A stretch of 64,000 bases of DNA from Lucifuga dentata (taxonomy: Eukaryota > Chordata > Actinopteri > Ophidiiformes > Bythitidae), in NCBI GenBank assembly GCA_014773175.1, contig VXCM01001343.1:194805-258804 (forward strand), given 5' to 3'. Position numbers and translations under genes: made by a program. Positions 47,113 to 60,930 of this stretch are shown here, piece by piece. The notes under the pieces are model-generated. The model was not told the DNA's origin, did not search any database, and worked only from the letters and a program-made list of their open reading frames with translations. Numbering within the stretch: position 1 is the first letter of the stretch; each line of letters begins with the position of its first letter.

Positions 47113-48991
47113 TAGACATGGAGTGGTTTTACAATTCCAGCAACTTCAAAAGCTTCTACTTCGTGACCAACTCATTGTTAAAGAGAAGACGCAGTCCTTA
47201 CGCAAGTGTGTGAAAACAACACCATCAACAACAAACCACACTAACACTAAAAACTGGACGCTTTTACAGCTCTACCACATAAATAGCATACAGCAAAACC
47301 TGGAGACTTTTAGACATCATGCATATAGTAATACTTGTTCACAGCAAGCTGGGAATGAGAGGGAGGAGAGGTTGGAGGTAATACGGCTGGATGACGTGTG
47401 AAAGCTGAGGGGAAAAAGAGAAGACTAGAAGACAGGGTTGGAGGCAACAAGCAAGGGATGAGAGACAGTGAGGTGAGAATAATGTAGTGATCTACCATAT
47501 GGCAATATAAAATGGACCACAGCCAACCACCCAGGGCTCCCACATGGGGTGGATACCCTGGCAGGTGTTTACACTTGTCAGCCCTGGCCTGATAAATCAG
47601 AGAGAAAAGACAGGAGGAGCTGTCTGCATGAACCCAGGAGGCTATGATAAGAGGAGAGAATGGAGAGAGAGGGAGAGGGAGAGGGAAGAAACTGCCTTTC
47701 TCTCTGAAAACAAGAGCCAAGTTTCCATCCGATATAAGACACAACACATACACACACTCCCACGAACACAAAGGAATCAGAGAGTCCATGAGGCATCAAG
47801 GAGCACAGTGGCGTTTTCCCTTTTTCTCCCTCATTTTTGTCCCTAAAATGTTCCTTGCAAATGAATATCTGTATGGAGGTAATCCATCATGGTTTGATTA
47901 TTAAAAGACAATGAAGTAGACATGAATGAGGCACCCTGTTGCTGTAGGCTCTTTATTGAAACAGAGGCCTAAATGCAAGAACGTTTCTCTTTAAACAGTT
48001 GACGGATTGATTTTGGAAGCGGGCCAAAGACGACTCAGAAAGAAGAGACAGAGTTAGAGAGAAAGGGAGGGAGAGAGAGTGGGACAGAGAACATTTAGAG
48101 AACAGAGGCAAAGCGCCAGCTTGGAACAACAGCAACATAACAAAGACATTCACTGGCTAAAGATAAGCTGCTATCTTTATAACTTTGTCTCTGTGATCTA
48201 GCAGCCATTAGGCCTGGACAAGCTTCTGTGCTTCCTAATCACTAAAAACAATTAACTCTTACAAAGCAAAGGATATCCTTTTCCAGACTGAGGACACTCT
48301 TTATAGAAATGTACCACTGATCTACAAATGAGATGTAAAAGTAAAATAAAAAATGTGACAAATGTATAGTGGAAAGTAAAGGAAAGGAAAAAAAAAGGAA
48401 AGGGGCAAAGAAGGAGGAGAAAGGGAAGTTGATGGGCATTCTCTGTACTATGGGAATGATCCAAAGTAAACTGACATTCCAGCAACCTGCCAGCAGCAGA
48501 AATCACTACCTGCAACTTATACACTTGTTTTTAAAAAGAGATCGAGAACTTGTTAAGTTGCTGGGTTTCCAAAATTACTCTATAAAATCTCAAACACTGC
48601 AGGTTTAGGACTAGAGAAGGAATATGCTAAATAGATTGGCCTCCAAAATTATCAGAAAATAAGTTTTGAAATTTTAAAAGAACTAAAATCAAAACATTTA
48701 CCATGCAACAATGAATTCTTGAATACAACTCAGTAACTCTCACACCTCTTCTGCTTATCATTTTGTATGTCTCATGCTCTCTGTTTCTCTGCTGCCCACA
48801 GAGCTGTGCCCTCCCTCCCTGTTCCTTACCACCGCTCACCAACTTAATAAAAACATTTGTTATGGTAACTCTTTTCTTTTCTCCTCATCTCCTCAAGAAT
48901 GGCAGCAGTAAAGAGACAGGTGAATGGCGTGGGGGCTGCTGCTTTGCTTTGTGTGGAAAAACGAAAACAAGCTCCCCACTCTGATACTCAA

Positions 48992-49029
<38 letters not shown>

Positions 49030-50766
49030 CTGGTGCTTAAGAGATTGACCCCAAAAAAGAAGAAAGAACAAGGTTACAGATTTAAATATCAGAACCTTTT
49101 CCAGGCCTGTCAATCATAGCTCGGGATGATACAAGCAGGGCAACTTAATCATTCTGGAAGCAGCTGATACAGAGCTGTGTGGGCAATGCACAGCAAATTG
49201 CTGCTGATAAGGACAGGCTTGCCAGCACATAGCCTTCTCTGTCTCTCTTTTGATCCAATTATCTGTTTGTTCTGATGTTACTGTGCCAACTTTTCTTTCT
49301 GTCTGAAATCATGCTGTTTATCCATTCACCATGTAATACGGAGCCCTTTTTGGACTGATCCATGTAGTAGTTGGTCATTTAGAATAAAGATCACCTGTCT
49401 AGCGCTGAGTTTGAGCAAATGACATCCAGGAATTAGTCAGACATACAAACTGAGAATCAGTGTTTCTCCAAAATTGCAGTACAGACAAAAAGACGATAAA
49501 AATGTCAGAATGTCACTGAGCTAAATGCCACATTAACTCCACAGAGAGAGAGAGATGTGAAAGTGACTGAAGCACAGAGCCCTGGGGAGCAGCAATGGGG
49601 CTGTTGAAACTGTCAAACAGAATAATGCACATTTTACTTGGAAACTCACTTTACGAAGGCCGAGTCAGGCTATGCTGTGCCATGTCATGCTATGCTTAGT
49701 CACAATTCAGACCTGAGATTCTAAAGTTAGTGAGGCAAGTTTTAAAATGGGCTGTTCAGGGTAGAGAACATATGACTACTAGTCTTGTTCATCAAAATGT
49801 CCTTTACTTTATACAGACAGTCTCAAAGTCTAGACATGACTTCTAGGAAAGAGTAAAACAGCGCCCTCAGCTTTCATCCTTAGTAGTCATCAGCTAAACA
49901 TTCAGCAAGGAGACATATAACAGAGAAATCCATTTCCAAGTCCAAAATGCATGAGTCTTATGTAATTTCTAGGATAAATTATATTTTGGTATTCAGAGGA
50001 GTCTGGGAGAAATAGGTGAGGGACAGTGTGGTCTCAGGTTAATTTTACCACAAATAAAACCAGGATGAGTAATCAATAAAACAATAGCTGTAATTCTGGC
50101 CAGAGAGCTGGAGAGAGAGACTTTCCTCCACAGTCATAGGCTGTAAATGAAAAAAAAGTCTCAAAGTCAATCTTCAATGGCAGCTCACTAAGTGCTTTTA
50201 TACGGATAGATCAGGCTCAAGGAGATTTGGTGAAGGGAAATGGAAATTTTTATCCTTTCTGGACCTTGACTAAGTAGACATAAACCCAGAGGCAATACTC
50301 CATGCATGTATGTGGCCATATGCATCAGTGTCTTCACAGACATGACCTCTGTTCTTGGACAGAGACCTTGATGATGAAACAGCAGCTGTCTGTGTGTATC
50401 ATGTCCTTCACCTTGTACTGCAGTAAAGCGTTATGGCAGTGCTGTCAGTACATCTGGCAAAACAATGTTAAGTCAGTGTAATGACAAGGCTGGGTATTTT
50501 TTTCACATGCCCTTCTACAGTCAACTTATGCAGCTGTTTTTATTGTTTTCTTTCTCCTTTTCTTCAGACTAAACTGGAAAAGCAGATACAGGATGTAAGC
50601 AGGTGGCCTGCAGGGGCTGAGTAAGAGGTGTGATGGCTTTTCCTTGTTATATCCATCTGGTGCAGTTTTCACATCTCACAGCTTTCTGCTCTTCCATAAT
50701 AGGTGTGCTTCAGAGTTCTACAAGGTGTAACATCATCTTTATCTGTGCCTCATTGTGTTCCTAATG

Positions 50767-50809
<43 letters not shown>

Positions 50810-50899
50810 GAACTGTGCCAGATTTTTGCACTTACTCAACCTTTCAATCATCTATCTTTAGAAACTGCACCATTGCAACACAGCAAACAAGAAGTCTGT

Positions 50900-51328
50900 T
50901 TAAAATGATACTCCACCAATTTTACACATCAAATTCAGTTTATGAGTCCTGGTAATTAAGCACTCAAACAAACAACCACATGAAGGCTTTTGCGGCTGTA
51001 GAGGGCGCTGTGCAAAGCCAGGGAAACTGGCTTCTATGACATCACAAGGGTTACTTCTTGTTGGTGCTTTAGAAAAAAAAAGTGTAGACAACAAGCCATT
51101 CTTTGACCATTTTAGTGAATTCAAAGCATGCAATAGCTTTAATTTTCAAATTGTAGTCTTGAGCACCAAAGGAAGTAAACCTTATGACATCACAGAGGTT
51201 TCCCTGAATTTGCACAGCACTCTCTACAGTCCCAAAAATCTTTATACTCCTGTTTTTACATACTGAATGGTTCTTCCCAAGATCAATAAACAGAATATTT
51301 GTAAAATCAGGGAAGTCTTCCTTTAATA
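50900..51328. mobile_element. Foldback MITE: two imperfect inverted arms of about 200 bp
   Basis: The left arm (about 50900-51080) is the imperfect reverse complement of the right arm (about 51150-51328). Matching blocks include TTTGCACAGC, ATGACATCAC, AAGTAA and GAGCACC/AAGCACC, continuing outward to GTAAAAT and the TTTAA ends. Two ATGACATCACA boxes (about 51035 and 51183) are part of it. No transposase and no certain target duplication were seen. It lies in the non-coding region right of exon 2. Confidence 0.72.
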
Positions 51329-51955
51329 ATTCACAGGGATGCAAAGATCCTAATTCTTGTTAAGTGACCATCAAAACTATCATGTTATCTTGGAAACAAT
51401 GCCAGTTGATAACAGCTGATATACTACACATCTGTTTCAGCCATAAAATCAGCAAATGTGCTTTTATTTAATTCTCTATTTCAACAGCAAAAAAAAAAAA
51501 AAAAAAAAAAGATTTTATCTCCGTTAATGACATATTTCTTGACAAGCTCCTTGTTCATTTGATGCAGGTTCCATTATGCTAAGTGACTCAGTCTGTGTTC
51601 TTGCTGATAACTGGCTTGCTGGCCTTCCGTGCTGCAGAAGCCAGGCTATCAGATATGACTAAGCATGATGCTAATCTCTATTAAGGTAATGGGCTGGTCA
51701 TGGGTCAGAAAAAGAGTGCAGCACACTGTGAGCTGTAACTACCTCTCTCTTTCACATGTTCTTAGTCTCTCTTTCATTTTCCCTCTCTTACACCCATTTC
51801 TGTGTGCAGCATGTAGTATAAACTACCTTGTTCCCTTGGCTCTGTACATTATGTATTATATTTTTGTTCTTTACAATCTCCTTCACTTCCTTTCTGGTGT
51901 TTCTCTGAGTCTCATACCCCTCCCTTCATCCAAACATATAATTATACATATTCAG

Positions 51956-51992
<37 letters not shown>

Positions 51993-54900
51993 CCCACACA
52001 CTCTGTTTCACTCCATTTGCCCCATAACAGAAAACATATATTTATAATGGACCAGAGAAATAAACCAAAATACAATTACAGTGTGTGTTAGCCTGTGATT
52101 TTGTGATACTGATAACAGCACATCTTGTTTTCTGTTAGTACATCACATCTAATAGAGTTATGAATCATCTCCGATAAACTGGGACATTCAATCCAGCTGC
52201 TGGAAGGCCACAGTCACTGACAGACAACAAATTATGTAGTAGCTGTTGTCTTGCCGATGTACAGAATGAATCTGCCTGAATGTTGTTATCTCCACAGACC
52301 ATATTGTAGGAATGATGTAACTAACATCCAGCTCTAAACTAATGAAGGAGCTGACAATGGTCAGGCAGGCAGATCACTGAGAAGCCTGTCAGTGTGCACA
52401 AGTAAATGCATGAAAAGAAAATGTATTACACAATGCCGTACAAATTATTGCAAATGCCAAAAATGTTGTCAGTCTGCAGCATTACAAGAAACCCTTCTCA
52501 ACACTTTTGAAGACTAGTGTTGGATGTGTCTTCATTCACCTGCCAATATATATAACAATACATGAGCAAAGATAAAGAATGAATGAAATGAGACTGAACA
52601 AAGAATAACCTAGAGAAAAATGCAAAGATACAAGACAAGATAGAGAAGTCATGTAATGTATGTAATCCTTTAGAAAACCAGTATCTCTGTCTCTACACTA
52701 AATCTGATTACAGCCAAGCCTATTAGCACAATTAGACCACTAAGTGTATCAGTATTCTAATTAGGCTGTCGATTGCACGTTTGTTCTACTTTAGTAGACA
52801 TGTAAACAGGACCACTGTTGTCCATGAGACCAGAAAGGAGCAACCTGAGGACATCTAACATTTTAACTGGCTAACTTTGGTATTTTGACTTTGATACTGG
52901 TTCCTTTACAATATCTTTGTCAATACAATATATATTTTATTCAATTTCTAGTAAAAAATTCTGACTTAAAAAAATCATGTACTTTAAAAATAAAAAAAAC
53001 CCTTATTTGGTTTGTCATGCAGTTTCATGACAGAACATTATAAGGGTCATTTAGTTGTTGTAGAAATCTTTAATTTGAAATTTATGATATTAACTACGTA
53101 AATATTAAAACTAGGTATCAAATGACACTCTATTTTTTGTTTCATTGGTATTTTTACCAATACCAAAAATGTAATATCTCACAAACAATCAACAATTATT
53201 TTTAAGCATCAAAGCGAAGACTGTATTTTTCCTGTTTACTAATCCAAAAAACTGAAACTAGCAGCATTAAGCACATACTGTATCTACTATCATTGTACCT
53301 ACTAATTATTAAATATAATTAGCTATGAGCCTGTAAATAAAATCTCTGTAGGTCTTTGTGTGCATGGGGTTACTTTATTAATTAAGACATGTTTATGGCT
53401 GTTGTATCTATAGTACTTTGGGTCCCACATGAGCAGCTGATCTGACATAATTAACACCTCAACAGCAAGTAATAAATTTAATGTCATATTTTGTATGCGA
53501 GTTTAAAAAAGCGGAAAGTTAATAAACACTAAATATCAGGTTCATTTAATGAGCTGTATGAAACTGTTGCCACTAGAGATGTGGATTCTTTATAAGACCA
53601 TAAAATCAGTACAGAGAAGCAGTTCCCCAGCATAAAAGAAAATGCCAGGATAGAGGAGTAATGTTAAAAATGTTAGGTTATGTTATGTGACCAGCACAGT
53701 GAAAAGAAGCACAATGTTGTTCATCCTACTATAGCCATAAGTGATGCAATGTTACCACAAGTGCCTACAGCTCTTTAAATGCATGCTTGGTTGCTTGGTT
53801 AGCACGAGCATAAAGTACACATGCTAATTGTGAATGGAACAGTGTGTGACAACTAAAAATACATGCTGTTGTCTTAAGGGAGATTATTTCAGAACCTATA
53901 CATACAGACACACACACACACATATTGCAGCCCCCTTTGAGAGTTCACATACCAGGCATGGCGCAAAGAGAGAACAACACTCACGATAGAAAATGTGGGA
54001 CAGAAATACAGTGTGAAAGAATCTGGTTTGCCACTGTTTAACCTGCGATCACGTCATTGCTGCTCATATGCACAGCAATTATGTTGTAATTACAATGTAC
54101 AGTTACAATGAACATCAGGTGACTTTAAAATAAGTTGCAACTCATGGCAAATATGATGAAATTATACCTGAATCAACTCCTTTACTAACTGCTACAGTAG
54201 AATATGCAGAACCTAATTGACATTTTAGAATATTTTAAGTTGGCTCCTCTGTGTTTAACAGGTTATGTGATTCTTCTAAGCGTCTCATGCCAAACCTCTG
54301 TTCTTCCAGAGGAACATATGCAGCGTATTGCCATCTATGTCTCTACCCATCACAAATTTCAGCAAAGCGCAGATGACATTTCTCCGATAAGTAATTTTCC
54401 ATGCTGTGTCACAGAGCCTTTGTGATCACTAACTTCTTATATCAGCTGTGTCATGCAATTTTTCTAATGGAAATGTTGCATTAATTCCGTGGCTGGGGCT
54501 ATACATCATAGCAGTAAATTTCCCTTGTGGGACCTCAGAGCTGAGCTGAGCTGGACCAGACTGTGCAGACCAGGTTAGCTGTCCAGCTTTCAAGGAATAC
54601 ACAGTAAATGAAAGAGCCCCAAGCACTGTCCAAATGCTGCAAAAAAGAACAAATTTGTAATGTTTTTGAGTCCTGTAAAATTTAATTTAATTATTTATTT
54701 TCTGTTTTCTTTTCTTTTGACAGATAACATTTGGAAATGAAAGGCTTTTACCCAACAACTGTGAAAAATATGTCTAGTCAAGTACCAATAAAAGATGCAT
54801 AATAAACAAATATAATGGAAAATGTAAAAATGTTTCCAGAAAACAAAAGAGCAGTAAACTGTGATAAAAACCTGTTACAGTTTATAATAACACTGCATAA

Positions 54901-55357
54901 TCGCTAAAACTTGCAATCTGGTAGGTGGATGATACAATTCTTTCTTATCTATTTTCTCTTTTCACACCATACCTCAGTAAGTGTTATTACTTATAAGTGA
55001 TAAAAGCTTTAACAGCCTCCCATTTCACACTTACAAAAGTGATTACTTTTTTTTAGGAAAAACTTCTTCCACTGCCAGACCAAAAGCTCACACAACTGAT
55101 TAAAAAAAATGCAACCACTTCCTCTGGCTTTAATCTTAACCTTGTAACCTCTCTGTTACCCCTCTTGGATAACATCTAACGATTCACGTTTACGACTTCC
55201 CATCAACATAAAGAAAGAGGGGGAAATAAAAGTGAAGGGAGCAAGACTGAAGACGGCAAGAGGCTCAGCCCTGACTTATTGTTCTCAGTCTGAGTGATAA
55301 TGAAGGATGGAGTGTGAAGAGAGTGAAGTGGAGACGACAGAGACAGCAGTGATAGCG

Positions 55358-55411
<54 letters not shown>

Positions 55412-57065
55412 CTTTGCAGATGTTCAGTGTCAGTCAGGTGATGGTTATGTTTCTACCTGTAGCTCTGCACAGTGGAAACACCAAAGGAAACTGAAGCCTG
55501 TCAAGCCCACTCACTGTGATGTTAAGCTAATGCCAAGATTATTGTTTCCTTTCAATCAAACACACAAGAACATACAGCTACTTTCTGTCTTTCTCTTTGT
55601 CTGTCTTCTGTCTTCTGCTCTGTCTGCCAGAGAGCAAACAAACTCTACACCCAGTATAAAATACTTTAGATTGTGGAGAGGGAGTTTACACAGAATAAGA
55701 AAGAAATGGTTGATGGAGTGTGCTAGAGAAGGGTCAGATTCAAAAGAGAGAGTAAAAAGTCTCCTTTTTTGGCCAGGAAGACACATCTATCATGTGGATG
55801 AAGAGCTATCGTGTCAGTCCACTTTCTAGGAGAGTTTGATAAATGACATTAGAGAATGTGCCTTTAAGAGACAAAGAATAGAAAAATCTTCATATAGCAA
55901 GTCTAAATGATTGAGGAATAATCAAGCCACTGATTCATGATTGCAGCAGCATCTCTGTACAAACTCATTTTGCAGTAAATTCCTTTTTGGCGCATAGATG
56001 GTTCAGCTCTTATGGATCTATTTAAGGAATGAGGGGAGTGAAGAAATCCACCAGCCTCAGGTATTTATCAGTCATCCAGATAGCGCAGCAGACATCAGCT
56101 GAGAAAAAGAAGAGAGTGAAGCCAGCAATTTCACCTAATACAAAACATGTGGCTATTATTTCGGACACTGGGCTACTGCAAAACTGTCATCATTAGCCAG
56201 AGACGGCATGAAAGCAAACAGAGAACATGAGAGAAGTTAGTACCCAAGATTTGTTTTTCCAGGAAAACCCAAGCAGCCCACACAGCCCCTAGAGCACAAT
56301 ATTTCTGTACCTTAACTCAAGAGATAAATCTATCCAGACATACACACATCTACTTGTATACAAAGGTCAGGAGAGCAGTGGCATTTCATACATTTCTTCC
56401 CTCACTGCAATACGTATACGTAAACAAACAGGCAGCAAATCTGACTTCTATTTCCTTGGTAAATTGTTTCTCAAACAAGAGGTGCATGGCTACATCTGGG
56501 CAAGTGTGTGTTTGTGTGAGTGCGTGTGCATGTGTGTGTACTAACTAACCATCTCATTTCGCAATAGGAGGACTTCAGTCTGGCACCCTCATATTAACAT
56601 TACATCCTGATTGTCTCTGTCAAAGTAATTCATCATCAACGGCTGTGGCTGGAGCCTCCCTCGACTTTACATATCTCTCTCTCTCTCTACCTCTCCGTGC
56701 CTCTGTCTCTGCTTTTCTTTCCCTTTGTACCTCTTGTTTCCTGTCTCACTGTCTCTCTATCTCACTTGTGTCCATCTGGCTCTTGAGATAAACACAAGTC
56801 TGGCTCGCTTCATGCAGACCAAACATCTACAAAGATGAGCATAATCACACCATTGGTTTGGTTATTTCACCCAAACAACCCTCCATCAGGAAATAATCCA
56901 TCTGCTTTCCTTATTTTTCTTTACTTCAACCATTCTTTTTTCCTTCCCTCACCAGGTTCAGATTGACATGCAGATTATATGCAGGGGAAAATGTGATGAA
57001 TGAGTTTGTCTAAAAAAAAATGTAAATCAACTTAATGGAAGTGACGCAGCAAAGAAGAGCGAGCG

Positions 57066-57124
<59 letters not shown>

Positions 57125-57429
57125 TAGAGGGCAGCTCCGGGTTAAAATATCTACTCAGCTAAAAGGCAACAGTAAGGAGGCCTCAGGTGCTGTCACAATG
57201 GCCTTGGAGAGGGGGAAAAAAAGAGGATAGGTAATGTCCTCCTTTCTTTTTTCTTGTCCTTTTCCTCATTCTGTCTCATTTTTATGAGTCTCTGGGGTAA
57301 CATACCTCTCTCTTCCATCCCTCCATCATCCAACCAATCCTCCTGTCATCCTATAACTTTCTTCCCATCCAACATCCAAACTCTGAATACCAGCACTACA
57401 CCATCTCTCATCCAAGGACAAGGCCTGGA

Positions 57430-57476
<47 letters not shown>

Positions 57477-57579
57477 ACACACACACACACACACACACAC
57501 CCATGTAATCACAGAGAAAGCCTGCAAGGCAGCAGGCCATACTTTACATAACTGCAACAATGAGACAATGAGATATGCT

Positions 57580-57852
57580 TCAACAAGTCAGAGCACCTAA
57601 AAACATAAGAAGTTCAATTTGTTCATCTGATAACTTAAACCATTTACCTGTTGGTGTATATAATTTCACTGACATGTATTTTATACGCCAGTCATCCTCA
57701 AAGGACCGGACTCCGGTCTTCATCCAGACCGAACCACAACTGTCTCCGGACTCTGAGCAAATACTTTTCATATGTATTATTTGTATTATCTGTGAGATAT
57801 CACTGCGACATGAGTCAAAATTCTCCTTCTCTGCTGCAGAAAGCGAAACCAA
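57580..57852 (-). pseudogene. Possible remnant of a hAT-type transposase N-terminus
   Basis: A 90-codon minus-strand frame includes SFEDDWRIKYMSVKL. This loosely resembles the leading F-x-x-x-W-x-x-x-Y segment of hAT/ZBED-type proteins, but no BED zinc ligands or catalytic block follow. The upstream DNA (57704-57718) holds an interrupted palindrome GACCGGACTCCGGTC and adjoins the duplicated join at 57939. It may equally be a chance ORF. Confidence 0.25.
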
Positions 57853-57876
57853 ATGTCTGACTGCTCCGCTATCTGT

Positions 57877-58001
57877 GTGAGAATGTCTACTCTGCTTTGG
57901 TTTGGTCCAATCACATTCAGCGTTCCGTCATCTCCATGNGTGAGAATGTCTACTCTGCTTTGGTTTGGTCCAATCACATTCAGCGTTCCGTCATCTCCAT
58001 G
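57877..58001. repeat. 62-bp tandem duplicate around a single N (assembly join)
   Basis: Bases 57877-57938 recur exactly at 57940-58001, with N at 57939. Same signature as at 15995 and 7755: overlapping contig ends joined by one N instead of being merged. Confidence 0.9.
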
Positions 58002-58267
58002 ACAATGATAGGTTGACACGGCGTTGGGCTCATTGAGAGTTGACAGCATAGATTGAGAGTTGATAGTGCAGGTAGTTTCATCAAACTACAGTACAACACA
58101 AGGATAATACAACAATGGAATTATCAGCAATACTCCTGAAAGTGTGTTTAGACATAATCTTACACAGAATAATGCAGTACCACTAATAGGCTCAAAAACT
58201 TCATTCTTGTATGTTTCATTTATTCAAATTTAATTTATTTTATTGCTTTTTTTATTGTGTTGTATTT

Positions 58268-58309
<42 letters not shown>

Positions 58310-59883
58310 TAACAATAATTTTTGAAAGCCAGCCTCTCTAAGTGGATTCATTTATGCATGGGTGGTCGATTACATCAAAATGACTCCAGGGTTTTTTATC
58401 CTTTAAATTGGTTTATTATTAATTATTCTAGTCTGATAAGATGATACAACACTACCACTGTTATAAATTTACCATAAAAACACCCTAACTTAGTTCCTTG
58501 CCCACCGTCTCACGTCATTATGCTCTACCCTCAGTGTTACATTAAGACCCTCAGTACAAAGTACATGCCATTTCAATGATAATGACAGAATTTATTAGCA
58601 TGGAGGAAAGACATTCATGCTATGTATGTCTGATTATTCAGCATCTTTGTTTCTTTCTTGATCTGAGATGTTAATTGTTAGACATTTCAGTTTATCAGTT
58701 TTTGAACAAGCCATTTCAAGCATTCCAGAAGACATTTTCATTTACATTTTTCCTCTGCAAAGATAAGTCATCTGTGAAATGATGCCAAAGAGATTCACTC
58801 TCCAGTAGCATATTAATGTGATGAATTAAAATCACACTCTGACAGGTTAGGAGGCAATTACTAGTGAATGTTATGGAGTTTAGGTATTTAGATGGATGTA
58901 GCAGTGTCATCCAGCCTGAGACCCTGCAGGGTAAATAACCTTAATGAGTAAGATAGCTGCTGAGTAGAAGTGAGAGAAGGTTTCATGTTAAGTATTATCA
59001 AGAGACAAGTGAAGAAGTTACCTACACAGAATCTTAGTTGATTTAAATTTGGTTCAAAGGATATTCTCTGTTGGAGGATTAACAAGCATGTCTGCATCTT
59101 TAAATCACATTATATCTAAGCCTTTTCTGTATTATTGGTACATTAAATACTGTGTGTCTGCATTTGATATGTTTACAGAAACACACTGACATCTCCTTTA
59201 TCCTTTATCCTTTGATGCTGTTTCTACATCAATAATTGCCGACTGAAGCTCTGTTGAAACTGACTGCATGTGTGAAACAAAACATTCCTCCTGAATGACC
59301 TGACTACTAGCCTGACGCCTGATGATTAGCTGATGAGATTGGGTGGTGAACAGCACCAACAGGCAGTGACTAATCCCTTCGTGCCAGAGTAGCACAGCAT
59401 GCCACAAGGATACCCAGCTGACTCAAGGCAGGAGGGTTGGATGAGGAGAAAGGTCAAAGGTGACAGGTTTCAAAGATAAAAGCTGCTATGAGAGTAAATG
59501 AGGTATAAATACAATTTGCAAAACACCTTTATAACAACAAAAGTTCAACATATGGGCCATATGGGTCTTACTGAAACAATTTACATTTTTGTTAACTTTT
59601 ACACCACATTTCTTGGCATGCCAGAGCTCATCAGTCAAAATATGTCAAATGATAAACCTTGAATTTATGTAAATGCAGAGTTGGATTCATTATGATGGCC
59701 AATTAATGCCAGGTCTCAGATTCAGATGCCTGCTGCAGTCTGTTTACACGTGACCCTCTGTAATGCAACTGGACAGGATAATCCAGCACAAATGACAGAG
59801 GTAATCTCTTGCAAAAATACAGTTGTGCAGTTCATTTCATTATCTCCTATGATATTATCTCAGTATAACAGCTGAAAAATTAA

Positions 59884-59909
59884 GCTTTGTACAATATATT
59901 GTACAAAGC
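59884..59909. repeat. 26-bp perfect palindrome without spacer
   Basis: Starts GCTTTGTACAATA and is followed directly by its complement. In the non-coding region right of exon 2; no flanking element recognised. Confidence 0.9.
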
Positions 59910-60795
59910 AACATTTACTGTAAAAAGCCAAATAAACTCTAACTGGGAGCATTTTTAGGGCTGGTTCTTATATAAACAGATTAATAAGAATAGAATAACA
60001 CAGAGTAATAATTTAGACAGAAATCAGTCAACCACATCTGGCATATAATTTTTAGATGGTTTAAGAGTAAAGTTACCCTCTCCAACAACAGTCTGAATGC
60101 AATCTAATGGAAATGGTAGCCAAACAGCACACGGCTAAGGCCCAAAATCCATTATGTCTGACACCAAATGACATTTTTTACAATCTGGGTCTTATTTCTG
60201 TGGATCTGGTTATCATCTGTGGGCTTTTACTTAACATCATGGCTGATTTTTGAGTATGCAGCAACTTCGCTAGAGTCAAACCAGGAAGCAACACAAGATG
60301 TCCGATTATCACACAGATTATAAATCAACAGTTTAACTGCATTATCTACATAATTTAGTTGCAAGTAAATCTGAAGATAAGTAATCATGAACTATCTGTC
60401 ATAACTGAACATTGCATAGAAAAACTGTGTGCACACAACTACATCAAATATTGTAGCTCGAAAGCTGATATTTAATATATGCTTTTGTTTTCTCTTATAA
60501 GTGTGGTGAAATTGGTAATTTGTTTACAATAATGTATATTGTCTGACTTTTAATCTTTCTTGAAACATTATCATAACCCAGAAATGATGGCCAATAAAAG
60601 ATCCGGGGTGTAAAAATAAATAAATAGTTTCTATGTTCACAAAAATAGATATAGTGTTGATCCCCAGATTGCAAAAGTGCTTTGATTTGAGCTATTATCA
60701 TGTGAAAAAAAAAGGTGGAAAACACTGAGAGCAATTCTAAGTAAGTGGGACCATGCATCTTCCTTTTAAAGCCACAGTTCAATATATGTTTTGTA

Positions 60796-60930
60796 ATCAA
60801 TCAATCAATCAATCAATCAATTTATTTAAAGTGCAAAATCACCATGCATCATGGTCCCGATACACTTTACAGTAAAGGTAAAAAGTAGGGACATTAAAAA
60901 GATCATCAAAGCAAAGTTACAGTACAATAA
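60796..60930. repeat. (CAAT)n with adjoining dispersed-repeat fragment
   Basis: A CAAT run at about 60797-60822 passes into TTTATTTAAAGTGCAAAATC and a CACTTTACAGTAAA phrase. Such runs are common at one end of fish retroelement copies. No coding part is visible. Confidence 0.5.

Noticed and set aside
55362..55829. 155-codon plus-strand open frame after a TG run
   Set aside because: Has a hydrophobic stretch but starts in a microsatellite and shows no family motif; treated as chance.
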